From: Turritopsis dohrnii
Lineage: Eukaryota; Cnidaria; Hydrozoa; Anthoathecata; Oceaniidae
DNA length: 64,000 nt
NCBI GenBank assembly: GCA_027922465.2
Contig: BQMF02000300.1
Coordinates: 434,001-498,000 of the forward strand
Direction of reading: 5' to 3'
The notes below the pieces were generated by a model. The model saw only the letters and a program-made list of their open reading frames with translations. It had not been told where the DNA came from and made no database searches. Of this stretch, positions 1-10,411 are shown piece by piece (the first letter of the stretch is position 1; each line of letters opens with the position of its first letter). The position numbers were made by a program, and so were the translations under genes.

Positions 1-1501
1 TTAATAAAAACACGAAAAAAACGAATGTTTTATATTGCTCATGTTCGCAAGAACTTCGTGAAAAGTTGTCGTATCTCATGGGAGATTTAATGACTTACCG
101 AAGAAATTTTAATAAGCATGCTCTTTCCCCATGATGATAGATCTCAAAAATTTTGTTTGAGATACAATGAAATGTTAATGTTAATTTCGTTTAGTATTAA
201 CAAGGGTCACACATGTGTGAACGTCTTAAATATCTTTTGTTTTACTAACATTCGCTGATCTTTTACGGTCGAACATTTACCTCGGATGACAAAGGGTGGT
301 CTGTTAATATTGTAATAATGGCGCTTTAAAAACATTGTCAAATACAATTATAAGTAATTTGGCGCTTCTCATAAGCTGATCGAAGTCACCCCATAATCAA
401 TATTGTCGTTTTCTTGGAAAGATCAGGTTATTTCTCTGGAATTACAAGTTTAGTTAATGTGAAATTTTGCACTGAAATAGAAGAAATATGTAATGTAATG
501 ATTCCAAAGTTTCAGAAGTAATGGTTTAGTATTTCGGAAGTTACTTTAAAAATAGTGGCAAAATTGATCGAAGTCACCCCACTTTACGGTACTGTTTTGA
601 TTTTTGCTGAGTGGATTACATTAGAAATAATCAAGGTCAATTTTTTTCTGTATATCCTACTACCCCAGACAGAGGGTAAAGCCTAATATGCTACATTTCC
701 AACTAGCAATAAGAATTCAAAATCTCTAAGGACCAATTAACAAAATTTTGTGGTGTATATAAAAGTAGTGGTCTCATTGCATGCAAATGATGTTGTTTGT
801 TGTGCGGAAATAAACTCTTTCTTGTGCCAGTGGTTCAAAAAACACAAAAGGCTAAATAAAAATGGCTGAAACGTAGTAGCAGAAGGAATGGATAAGAAAT
901 ACGTATGGATATTCCTACTAGCACAACAGCTGTTGAGCACATTGATGCTCAATCAACAAATAAATTTTAGTGTGCTTTGAAAAGTTAGAAGCCTTACTTC
1001 TAGAATATAAAAGATTGTCAAAAAGGTCAACAAACAATATATTCCCATCCACAACTTACATTAATAGCATGAAGGTATTGGTTTCCCAGAAACAAACCTC
1101 AAAGCAAAGCCTTCCCGGGGAAAGGGGAAAAATGTCTACTTAACTCTAACTAAGAATGACAACTTTGCATTTTGGTAAGCAGTCCATGTACCGTAGAAAC
1201 GGGAAAATTTGCCTAAAAGCCATACTTTGAAAATTTTTTTGCTCGCGCATTCAAGGTGTTATCTGAGTGAATTCTACTTGGGAAATCTGATGTAAGTGAG
1301 CCAAATTGCACTTTTTGTATGACCCTGTAGGAGGTTTCGTCGAGTTACGGCAGCCGAAATGCATCTCTCTGTTAGTATTTTGATGACAATATTTGATCTT
1401 GCCAAATGAGCTCCGTTCCGCTAAATAGCTACACTCCGCAAAAATTATGCTTGTTTATAATTGAAGAATGATAATGATAAGAAGGTTAATTGAATTCTTA
1501 C
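1..1501. other. No confident gene; small direct repeat
   Basis: AT-rich DNA with no ORF I can support. A short direct repeat, TGATCGAAGTCACCCCA, occurs near 376-393 and again near 568-585. Possible further exons of the minus-strand micro-exon gene at 1.5-1.9 kb must lie here. One candidate acceptor near 1213 opens about 26 codons before a stop, but I cannot confirm it. Confidence 0.5.
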
Positions 1502-1946
1502 TGATTTCCGGGTCAGGCTCCCGGGCATTTCCATCGAGATTCAAATTTTCTAAATTATGGAATGAATTAGGAATGACATATCTAGACATAAAATTCAACT
1601 ATGAAAAATTAGGCAACAACTATTGCAGCGACTTACCAAGAAGCTGCTCCATATCTAAAAATCAAAAAAAAAAACAGTAAGCAACAATCACATGATATGA
1701 ATAAAAAAATAGCAAAAAAGTGCATTTCTTAGAAAGAATCAAGAAATATTTTGTGAAAAGAAATGGACATACCTCGATTATTTAAATTTTGAACTAAAAT
1801 GAAAAACAAAGATTTAATGAAACATTGTAAAAGATTGAACTTGAAAACAGTATTCATATAACAAAATGAATTATCGTGAGGTGCTTACACAATGCTGCAA
1901 GTGCAGCTTTGCCCTTATTGTTGTTGTTGTTGTTGTTGTTTGACAT
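1502..1946 (-). CDS. Micro-exon gene A (5' part, four exons)
   Basis: I do not recognise the product. Read on the minus strand, four exons join in frame: 1946-1889 (58 nt, ATG at 1946), 1793-1773 (21 nt), 1654-1637 (18 nt) and 1549-1502 (48 nt). Each is bounded by good splice sites: acceptors TTTTTTCAG, TTTTAG, TTTTTAG, AATTTAG; donors GTAAGC, GTATGT, GTAAGT, GTAAGA. The first exon encodes Met-Ser, a run of eight Asn (a CAA/AAC microsatellite) and KGKAALAAL. The next encode QNLNNR, MEQLL and NLNLDGNAREPDPEI. The three internal exons are multiples of three and begin and end in phase 1, so any can be skipped without a frameshift. An acceptor abuts the ATG, implying a 5' UTR exon upstream. The 3' exons were not found. 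The architecture matches the gene at 34.9-36.6 kb. Confidence 0.6.
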
Positions 1947-2226
1947 CTGAAAAAATAAAAAATTGTTAAGAATACTTTTTTGGACATGTGGTAAATATGT
2001 CATTTACATGTGATAATACGAACGTTGACTAAAAGTATGCATGAAGGAGATACAGCAAAGTGACATCTAACAGGCAATACGTTTTATGCTATATTATTCT
2101 GTACAAGAGAAAATATTGGACAACGGTTCAAGTTATATATTCTCAATATATATATTTTACAATGTATAGTCAGTAACATGAAATCATTTTAAACACTTTT
2201 ATAGAGATTAACTCCTCTTATTTCAG

Positions 2227-2387
2227 GAAGAAAAGAGATCGGATTCCGACTAGAACCAAGAGAAGAACCAAGGCGCAAACTATGTAAAATCGTGGAATAC
2301 ATATGTGGCTATTATACAGAACGCGGAATGGGTCTTCAGGAAAGATGGTCGCTAAGCTGCGATTGTAATGTTGGATTTGTTCTGTAA
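2227..2387 (+). CDS. Terminal exon-like coding segment, KEIGFR domain
   Basis: A TTATTTCAG acceptor opens a frame of about 53 codons to a TAA at 2385-2387. It encodes RKEIGFRLEPREEPRRKLC followed by a Cys/Tyr-rich tail. A closely similar segment, KKEIGFRTEPREEPRRQTC, lies on the opposite strand near 26.40-26.46 kb at the end of another multi-exon gene, which argues for real coding descent. The domain is unknown to me. No upstream partner exon was identified, so this may be an isolated or captured exon. Confidence 0.45.
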
Positions 2388-3773
2388 TATGCTGTGGTTT
2401 GTGGACCGAAAGGAAACTTAGTGCCTTTTGTGTTCTTCTTCTTCCTTAATATATTATATGTTAGTGTTTTTACACTTTGGCTAAAAACGTGAAAATTTGG
2501 AAACTTTTTTGAATCTAAATTTTAGACAGCAAGTTAGGATTTTTTTCAAAATCTATTGGCTGTATTAGGAAGAGAAAAGATTGAAGATTCCATCCCTTTT
2601 TAAATGAGCTCTACAACTTTTTCCAGCTAAAATTAATGACTCTTCAAACTTTGGAGCAGTTAATCATAAATTTATTCCATCAGACAGATGGAAGAAATAT
2701 TCCATCATTAATAACCTTTGGAGTTTTTAAGCTTTTGGGCTAAAATTTTGCAGGCGAAATCCCGTCGGCGTTCTCTACCGATGAAAGGAAGAATTATTCC
2801 ATTTGGAGCTATTCTGGAAGAGTTATTCCATTTTTTCGGTTGAAAAATCTCCAGCTTTAATCCAAATTTAGTTCGGTTTTTCTTGATGAATTGATTTCAA
2901 GAAAACAATCGTTCAATCTCAAACACCCCTAGTTTTTGATTTTGAACGTTTTGTTGAAAATGGAGCATGTTAGGATTCCACATTTCATTTTTCGCACAGC
3001 CTCTTTTCTCGACACTAATATTTAATGAGTTAAATTAAAAACGTTACATTCTTGACTTATCTTTTTCTAAAGGATACTTAATCGATCCCTGATCTAGAAA
3101 AAAGCATGCTTTATCATTAGAGTTAAAAATAAATCGACTTGGAGCTCTCTGGAATGAGATATTCCAAATTTACAAGAAATTATGTGTATTACGAATGGAA
3201 TCATTCATCCAAAATGACTCACTATTTTCGAATGATTTCATCAAATCCTCTACAAAGGAAGGTTAAATAATTACTTGATAAAGCGCTACATGTAATAGAG
3301 AGCTTATTAAGAACGATGTATTCCATTTAGTTCTTACGCAAAAAAAAATTAAAAATACTTCAACGTAAAGTGCCTTTCTGCCCAACTCCCGTTATTTCTC
3401 TTGTCACAGGCTCTAAATTTCAGTCAAAAGTGCTCCTTTTTACACACCTGTTTCTTAATATGATTCGGAAACCTTTCATGGAAAACGTTTGAAATTAGGA
3501 GCATGTTAAGATTGTTTATTCCATAAAATACCAAAATAATCTAATTTGGCAGTTGACATTGGAATATGAAATTTATCTTGCCTGGGGAAACTGGGAAACT
3601 TCAACTCAATATTTTAACAATTCAACTTTTCATTCCTTATATACGTACAAATAGAGCACCTCATAATGGTTAAATTCCAAGTGTCACCCTAAATAAATTC
3701 CACCAGTGCCATCTCAAATGAATGAAGAAAATTCCTCCATTGCTTTCAAAATCATTCCAAAGAAGAAATTCGA

Positions 3774-5111
3774 ATGCCGTTCGAAACAGTTCGAATGTTT
3801 TGTTTACGATTTTTAAATTATTGTGCTAAAAAGTTTGAACAGAGCGGGAGCAGAATTGGATTAATTTGGTTAATCAAAATGCGTTTTGTTTGTCGAGGAC
3901 CTGATTGCAAGAAAGATTTTTCAACAAAATTCAATCGTAACAAACATGAAAAAGTTAAAAAACATTATCAACAAGATTCCAAAATCTCATATGAAGTTCC
4001 ATACGATGCCAAAAATGAAGTCTTCTATTGCCCTTCCATCGGATGCAACACAACCTCCAGATACAAACATAACATTCAAAAACATTTGAAAACTTGCTAT
4101 ATTGTAAACAAGAACAAAAAAGATAATGCTGACAACAAGATATGTCATATTTGCAATAAACAATTTACCAAGAAAAGCAATCGTGATCGTCATGTTAAAA
4201 ACGTACATGATGATGCCCATGTCAATGATGAATCACACATGACGTTTTCAGACACTGAGGAGCCCGTCAGCATGGTTCTGGACGCGTCAGCCATCCAAAT
4301 GCCTAGCCTAGCATCAACATCGATATTACCATTCAATGAAGAATATACGCCCCCTACCAGCACTCCATCGATCAACCAACATGAAGTAGACGCATCACCT
4401 GAAAATGAAATTGCCTTACTCGACTATGGAAACACACCATCTCATCCAACCATACCACCACATCAAGAACCAACACTGCCCCATCAGGAAGTCATACTAC
4501 CCCAGGAACTCACACCGCCCCATCAAGAAGTCATGCCGCCTCATCAGGAAACCACGCCACCTCTTCAAGTGACATCGCCCACGGAAATCAGTTCACCTAA
4601 TTCATCTGCCACCTACCTTAAATCGCCTGTTCGAAAGCAAATGTCATTCCCAGTCTATACTTCGAAAGTTTCGTGTTTAGAAACTGTGATAAGAAACATT
4701 AACACTCAACTTGATTACACAAGTAAAGTTAACATGTGCGTGATAACTTATATTAAGAAACTACTAAAAGATAACAGAAGGGAAGCTATTCTTTACATGG
4801 ATCGATGCTTTGGATCTATGCTTCAGGACGAAGGGTTTTTAAAGTGGCTGGCAAATCAAATAGATCAGAGACCGAACCGTTTAAAAAAGATGTTCAAAAG
4901 TCGACTGATGGGAGGAGTGAGGTACGTAAAATCGACCATCAAGGGATATATGACTTTTGGATTGCTAACTCTATTGTGTCTAACGACTCTGCTAATAGTA
5001 CAAAACAAATGTTTAAGAATCAATTTAAGGATGATTTCAATAACATTCAAGATGAAAACTTACGGGAAGAGGAAAAAGAGCATAAAAAAAGCGAAAATGT
5101 TACCATGGTAG
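3774..5111 (+). CDS. C2H2 zinc-finger N-terminal half of transposon protein
   Basis: Translation gives three Cys/His zinc-finger units in the first 150 residues: CRGPDC...H...H, CPSIGC...H...C, and a canonical CHICNKQFTKKSNRDRHVKNVH-type finger. A low-complexity Pro/Gln/Glu region with repeated PPHQE motifs follows, then a helical segment ending near FLKWLANQIDQRPNRLKKM. Beyond about nt 4900 this frame loses protein character while the overlapping +2 frame gains it. The likely product is one protein that crosses frames here, so the true coding end in this frame is near 4.90-4.93 kb. The fingers probably bind the transposon ends. The start codon is uncertain; the Met just before the first finger (about nt 3877) is equally possible. 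Confidence 0.6.
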   Translation: MPFETVRMFCLRFLNYCAKKFEQSGSRIGLIWLIKMRFVCRGPDCKKDFSTKFNRNKHEKVKKHYQQDSKISYEVPYDAKNEVFYCPSIGCNTTSRYKHNIQKHLKTCYIVNKNKKDNADNKICHICNKQFTKKSNRDRHVKNVHDDAHVNDESHMTFSDTEEPVSMVLDASAIQMPSLASTSILPFNEEYTPPTSTPSINQHEVDASPENEIALLDYGNTPSHPTIPPHQEPTLPHQEVILPQELTPPHQEVMPPHQETTPPLQVTSPTEISSPNSSATYLKSPVRKQMSFPVYTSKVSCLETVIRNINTQLDYTSKVNMCVITYIKKLLKDNRREAILYMDRCFGSMLQDEGFLKWLANQIDQRPNRLKKMFKSRLMGGVRYVKSTIKGYMTFGLLTLLCLTTLLIVQNKCLRINLRMISITFKMKTYGKRKKSIKKAKMLPW

Positions 5112-6724
5112 TCGCAACGAAACGAATTTACGTTGAGTCCGTTAGAAAGCTTCTTCAAAAGTACAACTCATCGCGCGGTCAGGAAGAGCAAGTTTCATTA
5201 TCAGCATTCTATAACTTGAAGCCATTCTATTGTTTGAAACCCAGCGAGAAAGAAAAAAAAAGTTGTCTCTGTATTTATTGCTTAAATCCCCACATAATTC
5301 TGAAAAGTATCAACTTTTTCAGAACGAAAAACAATCTGAAACCTCACGAGTCGTTAACAACCTATCTTAATGAAATGAGTAAAGGAAAGACATTCGAAGA
5401 GATGCACGAGGATAAGCCATGTAACTACTACGAATACACACGAGTCATTGAAAGCTACATCGGGAAGCAAGGAAACAAAGTCGAATACACACGGACAACA
5501 AGAGTCGATATGGTCGAACCACTGTCAACAGTTGTTGAAAAGTTGCGTGCAATGGGTGACAAGTACTTGAAGCATAGAACTTACGTAGACAATGTGACAT
5601 CTGTATTTCCAATTCTCCGAGAGAACTACGAAGGGGCATTCATAGAATTGGACTTTTCCCAAAATTTGAACCTCCGACCCAAAGATGAAGCTCAATCCGC
5701 TCATTTTTCCGGAAAGCAATTTACTTTGCATTGCTCGATCGTTGAACCTTCACCGTTCCACTATAACTACCACCTTAGTGATGATACTAAACACGACCCT
5801 ACGTTTGTTGATTTCGTGCTTCGAGATCTTATTGAAAGAAATGGTATCAGAAACCAAGATCTCTGGATTCAGAGTGACAATGCCCCTTCTCAATATAAGA
5901 ATCGCTTTGCCTTTCAGTCGTACCAAAATTTGGCGGAGGAGTTCAACTTGCGTATCATTCGTACTTACGGAGCAGCAGGCCACGGGAAAGGAACGATTGA
6001 TGCTATGTCCAGCTTTGGTGCTAAGAATATGCTACGACATGACATTATCACAAAGGATATTTTTTTCTTGAATAGTGAAAGTATTACTGATTATCTTTCT
6101 GCCAAAAAACCCGATTTCAAGTACGTTCACATTTCTGCGGATGATGTCGCCCTAAAACGTTTCACAGATGGTAAGGAAGACGCACTCCCTATCAAAGACT
6201 GCATGAAGCAACACCTTTTTGTCTTCAAAAAAGAAAAAGATGTGCTAATCAAGGAGTATCTGTGCGATTGCACATACTGCATAGCGTTCCAATTTGATAG
6301 TTGCCCAGGAACTTCAAACGCTGTCCAGGCAGAAGCTGATGAGAACTATGAGTTTGCAGAAGAAGACGCAGTGCAGACAGATGAACAGGTTTTTGATTTC
6401 ATTGACGTTCCATCTTACGCAAGTGTACTTACTGGTGTGAACGCAGAACCTCTCTACTTTGTAAGTTTGAAAGAGAAAGGAGTCTGCGACGAAAGCAAAT
6501 CCGACAGCTGGGGACATGCTATTTTCCCAGGGGAGAAGTACTTTCGAGGAAACTACCTCAAGCTTGTCCGCTCAAGAAACATAAATTACAAGAAATTTGA
6601 TATCTTGCAAGAGGAGGTCCTTATCAGCCCTGATGAAATCAATGATACCTATGTTGAAATCAATGAGAACATGATGCTCGATGCAACCATGTACAATGCC
6701 CTTATTCGGAAGGCACTTTCATAA
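4805..6724 (+). CDS. RNase-H-like (DDE-type?) catalytic half of transposon protein
   Basis: The 639-codon frame resembles a repeated family of uncharacterised invertebrate proteins I know by motif only. An IYDFWIANSIVS segment (residues 48-59) precedes a CLCIYCLNPH cysteine cluster (154-163) and then a core. The core holds ELDFSQN (D283), DEAQSAHF, the pair SDDTKHD, IQSDNAPSQYKN (D358) and GHGKGTIDAMSSFGAKN (D399). D283, D358 and D399 are my candidate metal-binding residues, arranged like RNase-H-fold transposases; this is inference. The first ~40 residues are frame shadow of the upstream ORF. Either a 1-nt frameshift or programmed frameshifting joins the two halves near 4.9 kb. The position between the TIRs supports a transposase role. 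Confidence 0.6.
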   Translation: MLWIYASGRRVFKVAGKSNRSETEPFKKDVQKSTDGRSEVRKIDHQGIYDFWIANSIVSNDSANSTKQMFKNQFKDDFNNIQDENLREEEKEHKKSENVTMVVATKRIYVESVRKLLQKYNSSRGQEEQVSLSAFYNLKPFYCLKPSEKEKKSCLCIYCLNPHIILKSINFFRTKNNLKPHESLTTYLNEMSKGKTFEEMHEDKPCNYYEYTRVIESYIGKQGNKVEYTRTTRVDMVEPLSTVVEKLRAMGDKYLKHRTYVDNVTSVFPILRENYEGAFIELDFSQNLNLRPKDEAQSAHFSGKQFTLHCSIVEPSPFHYNYHLSDDTKHDPTFVDFVLRDLIERNGIRNQDLWIQSDNAPSQYKNRFAFQSYQNLAEEFNLRIIRTYGAAGHGKGTIDAMSSFGAKNMLRHDIITKDIFFLNSESITDYLSAKKPDFKYVHISADDVALKRFTDGKEDALPIKDCMKQHLFVFKKEKDVLIKEYLCDCTYCIAFQFDSCPGTSNAVQAEADENYEFAEEDAVQTDEQVFDFIDVPSYASVLTGVNAEPLYFVSLKEKGVCDESKSDSWGHAIFPGEKYFRGNYLKLVRSRNINYKKFDILQEEVLISPDEINDTYVEINENMMLDATMYNALIRKALS

Positions 6725-7641
6725 TAAGTTGATAAAAACATTTAGTTTATATTTTTCACTATTCGGTGTTTAAATTTGTTAGGATTTAACCTCGTTATTT
6801 TTCTTAGCATTATTAGAACTAGGAAAACCTAAGAAAATGGAATATTTCATCCTTCTAGACTCTTGAAATACCTTATCTGGAATGAGAAAGCATCTCTTGA
6901 AGGTTAGAACTAAAAAAACTGAGCTTATTTGCTGAAAGTAGTCGGAAAAAAGTCGTAAGAAGCTACTTTGGTTTACGGTTTATAGTTTTATATTTCCTTG
7001 GAATATTAATTCTTATTAGCTCTTTTTAATAATGTCATTAACGTTCAAGATTACTATTTGTTACAATTACCTTTATATGTTTATGATTTCATGCACCAAT
7101 ATTCTTTGTTCTATAATTAATCTAGTTGAATATATTTTGCTTTCACAGTGCAAGTTAAAAATGGAATTTAAAATACTCATTGACTCGATAAAAGTTGGGG
7201 TTTCATTATTAACACTTTCTAGGGTAATTTTATACAACCTTCACATATTTTCGATGCTATAGAATGTAAAAACATTTGACTAAAAACCTTAAAACCTTGC
7301 CTTTAGCTTTAGCTAAATTTTATGATGGAATACGCAATAAAAAAGTGTTCCTCGCATATGTTTTTCAAAATTCAGGGATAAAGGTATGAGAAAATCTTAT
7401 TTAGAACCTTAGAATTTGAATGTATCAATTTCAAACAAGAAAAACACAAATTCTGATATTTTGAAATATCCAATCCTTTTTTACTCGGGGAAAAAGTTTC
7501 AGCGCATTTGAAGTTATAATTAGCAACTTTTTGGAAGTTTTCATCCTCAAACACTCAATAATCGTGATTTGAGACTGAAAAAACCATTTTTGAAGAAAAT
7601 TTGCTCTCACGTTTTTGGCCAAAGTGTAAAAAACACTAACA

Positions 7642-8289
7642 TATGACATATTATTTATCTAAGATGTTGTCCCCCTCTGTTAATTGGATATTGCTGGTGA
7701 ATGAAAAATAACTATATATATACATACGATATAAATGCTTTGTGAACACACTCCTCTGCTGTGTTATTATTATATATTGGACTTTATATTGCAGCCAAAC
7801 TCCTTGTCAACAAATGACCGCGAGTATTCATAGCTCTGCTGCATATATACATGGTCATCGATCATCATTGTCTTATGTTGTATTTTACACAAATGAACAA
7901 TTACAATTACGTTATGTTCAATTTTTCACCTGCTGTGGTGTATTGTTAGTCACAGTCGATATGTTTCTTTGTAGTTGAACATTTTTATTTGCTCGTGTTA
8001 TCTGTTGTGAGTTAATTCCTGTTTGTATGTGGCTTGTGTGTGGGTCAAAATGTTTGTTTGTTTGCTAGTTCATTGATCAATGTATTTTACAAAGATTTTT
8101 TATATTTCAGTAGTAGAAAATTGTCCCGTGAAATATTCAAGTTAGTGTATGTATGTGTTCATAAAAGACAAAAAACACATTTTTTTCCACAATGTTTCAA
8201 CTTTTTCTAGTCTTTATCTAGTGTCATGTTTCATTTTCAGTTATTAACTTCATAACTTAATTGGGAATCCCAATTATCTTGCCTTAAAG
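7642..8289. other. No supported gene
   Basis: AT-rich spacer between the zinc-finger transposon and the non-LTR relic. I see no ORF or repeat I can support. Confidence 0.5.
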
Positions 8290-9103
8290 CTAAGAAAAAC
8301 TTAATGGTGCACTTTCAATCCTAAGGCACTTCTTACCCAGGAATACTTTAATTAATGTGTATCATGCTCTATTTTCATCACATACAAATTACGCTTGTCA
8401 AGTCTGGGGCCAAGCACTACCAAAACAACATCGCATTATTAAACTTCAAAAAACTGCTCTCTTTAAAGAATTCTCAGGGTTTCTGACTATATCTATTTTT
8501 CCAATTTAATTCTCGTTTATGAAATTTTGAATTCTCTTGTTCCTATTGACATTCATAATCTTTTCAGTCTACATTTTCTTCCAACAGCTCACAACACTCG
8601 TGGCTCTTCTATCCGCCTCCTTGCCAGACCTTAGATCAGAACATCCATATTTGGTTTGAATTCGATTCATTATCAATGCATTATTACTTGGAACGACATA
8701 CAACACCAGTTGTTATAACATGATTTCTCTTCACTCAGCATTGGTAAATTCAAAACCCATTGTAAAGAAGTTCTCTTGAATCAACATTTTCCTTGATTGA
8801 AAAGTTTTTGTTATTTTCAGTTTGTTTTTGTTAATTCTAGTTTGTTTCTGTTTGTTTTGATTATTTTTTGTTGTTTTGTTTTGTTTTTTGTTTTGTTTTG
8901 TTTTTTTTTGGATCCGTCTTTCCAACTTGTACTATTTTTCTATATACTAGTTTCCACATTATACAATTTGTTGTATTATTTATCCTTGGTGGCCATCACT
9001 AGATTAGTGTTTTACTATTTGGTGGTCTCCATTAATTATACTGTAATTGTTGTAAAATGTGCTACAGTTTCTGAAATAAATTACTTACTTACTTACTTAC
9101 CTA
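8290..9103 (+). pseudogene. Relic 3' end of a CR1/L2-like non-LTR retrotransposon
   Basis: Fragments of a reverse-transcriptase C-terminus can be read in order on the plus strand: LINVYHALFSSHTNYACQVW, then RIIKLQKTAL, and later a stretch like SIHYQCIITWNDIQHQLL. Such motifs lie downstream of the YADD box in CR1/Jockey-type elements. Stops and frame changes interrupt them. The 3' end carries the short repeat ACTTACTTACTTACTT after TGAAATAAATT (about 9073-9101), the kind of simple-repeat tail these elements end with. A 5'-truncated dead copy. T-rich runs at 8800-8910 generate long but meaningless ORFs. Confidence 0.6.
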
Positions 9104-10411
9104 TAATTCATATTTTCATAGTTGCTTGTATTATTATCACAAAAATGTTTTCTATAATACAACATTTAATTCATCTCCTTAAAAGTAGAACTTGACTGCT
9201 TATGTTTTCATGAAATTCTTAAGCTTCAATTTAAGCTGTGATGTCTTTTTTACAGTATTTTGTGTTTTTTGGCATGATAATTATTTAGTTTAAAAGTGTA
9301 GTTTCTCTGAATAGAAATGAATGTTATTATCAGATGATTTTACACATTGAAGGTGTGAAGGGGACATAGAAGTGATATCTGCATGTGATATCTGCATGTC
9401 CTTAGTAGTTGGGTTGAAATTTTTATATGACTGTGAAGTGTTTCAATGTTTGCTAAACGTGCATATAGTAATATTCTTGCTAGCATGAAGTCAGTGCATT
9501 CAGCAGATGTTTCGTTAATTAAAAATCATTGTCTTTGCTTTTTGGGCTCCCAACAACAACACTTCATCATTGGGGAGAGTACATAAAACACTCTCCAATT
9601 GGTGAGTCTCTGTGTGAGAGATGTCTTCCTTATACTCCAAAGTAAAACATTTCATCTATGTATATACTTCTTTATTAGAACCAATAAAATCTGACTTGAA
9701 GTTGAGGCTGGCTCTTATTTTATGAGCCATTTTCAGCTTATTTTGTTCTTTGCTTTAAGAACCATGTTTTGTTCTTATGTAATTTTTTAGAGACAGGTTT
9801 GCTAAAAGTTATGTACTTGTTTCCATTTCAAATTAATTTCTGACTCAGCGTAGCGGTGTAACAAATACGGTAGCACATGTTGCACCCTCATTAATAAATT
9901 TTGAAAACAATATTATATACTTCCAAACCATTTGCTATAGTTGCACAGAAAATTCACATCCTGAGCTGTTTTTAATTTGAAGGAAAATTCAGTCATTTAT
10001 GTAGAATTTATGCATAATGTAGAATTTATATTATCTGAATTATAATTCTGAGATTATTGCTCCCCCTAGTTTGTAGCATTATATATTAAATATTATTGAG
10101 TACTGTTATATTAACATTTTCTGTAAAAAGGACATCTTTAAAATTAATTTTTTGACCCTCATAGTGGCAACCTTACCTTGCCAAATGTTCTTAAACATAG
10201 CAAATGTTCTTAAGAAAACTTTATTGGTTTATATGTTTATGCAGTAGCATCATAATAGGTCTTAACAGAAAAGATTCATCAATATTTTTAACTTTTTCAG
10301 TTTTTGTGTATGAGCTATGCTTTAGCTTTTCCTTTGTTATCATGATTACTAATGATGTTTACCTTGTTTATATACTTTTTAAAGTTTTGGAAATTTTTTA
10401 GAACAAAGACC
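9104..10411. other. No supported gene
   Basis: AT-rich intergenic DNA upstream of the OTU-like gene. No ORF, RNA gene or repeat that I can support. It may contain the promoter and 5' UTR of the gene starting at 10412. Confidence 0.5.

Larger units (their letters stand above)
2459..7641 (+). mobile_element. 5.2-kb TIR DNA transposon with zinc-finger transposase
   Basis: The left end, beginning TGTTAGTGTTTTTACACTTT at 2459, is repeated in inverted orientation at the right end, where ...AACACTAACA finishes at 7641. Similarity continues about 35 bp inward through AAAACGTGA. The pair encloses the two large ORFs at 3774-6724. Flanks read TA at both sides, so a TA target duplication is possible but not proven. 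The non-coding shoulders (2.5-3.7 and 6.7-7.6 kb) are very AT-rich and hold no other gene. I cannot assign the element to a named superfamily. Confidence 0.7.

Noticed and set aside
1130..1213. Terminal exon of micro-exon gene A
   Set aside because: An acceptor and 26 open codons exist, but the evidence is too weak against chance in this AT-rich stretch.
8731..9195. Overlapping Phe/Val-rich and Lys/Asn-rich ORFs
   Set aside because: They arise from T-rich and GTTTT-repeat low-complexity sequence in the 3' part of a dead non-LTR element; composition is not protein-like.
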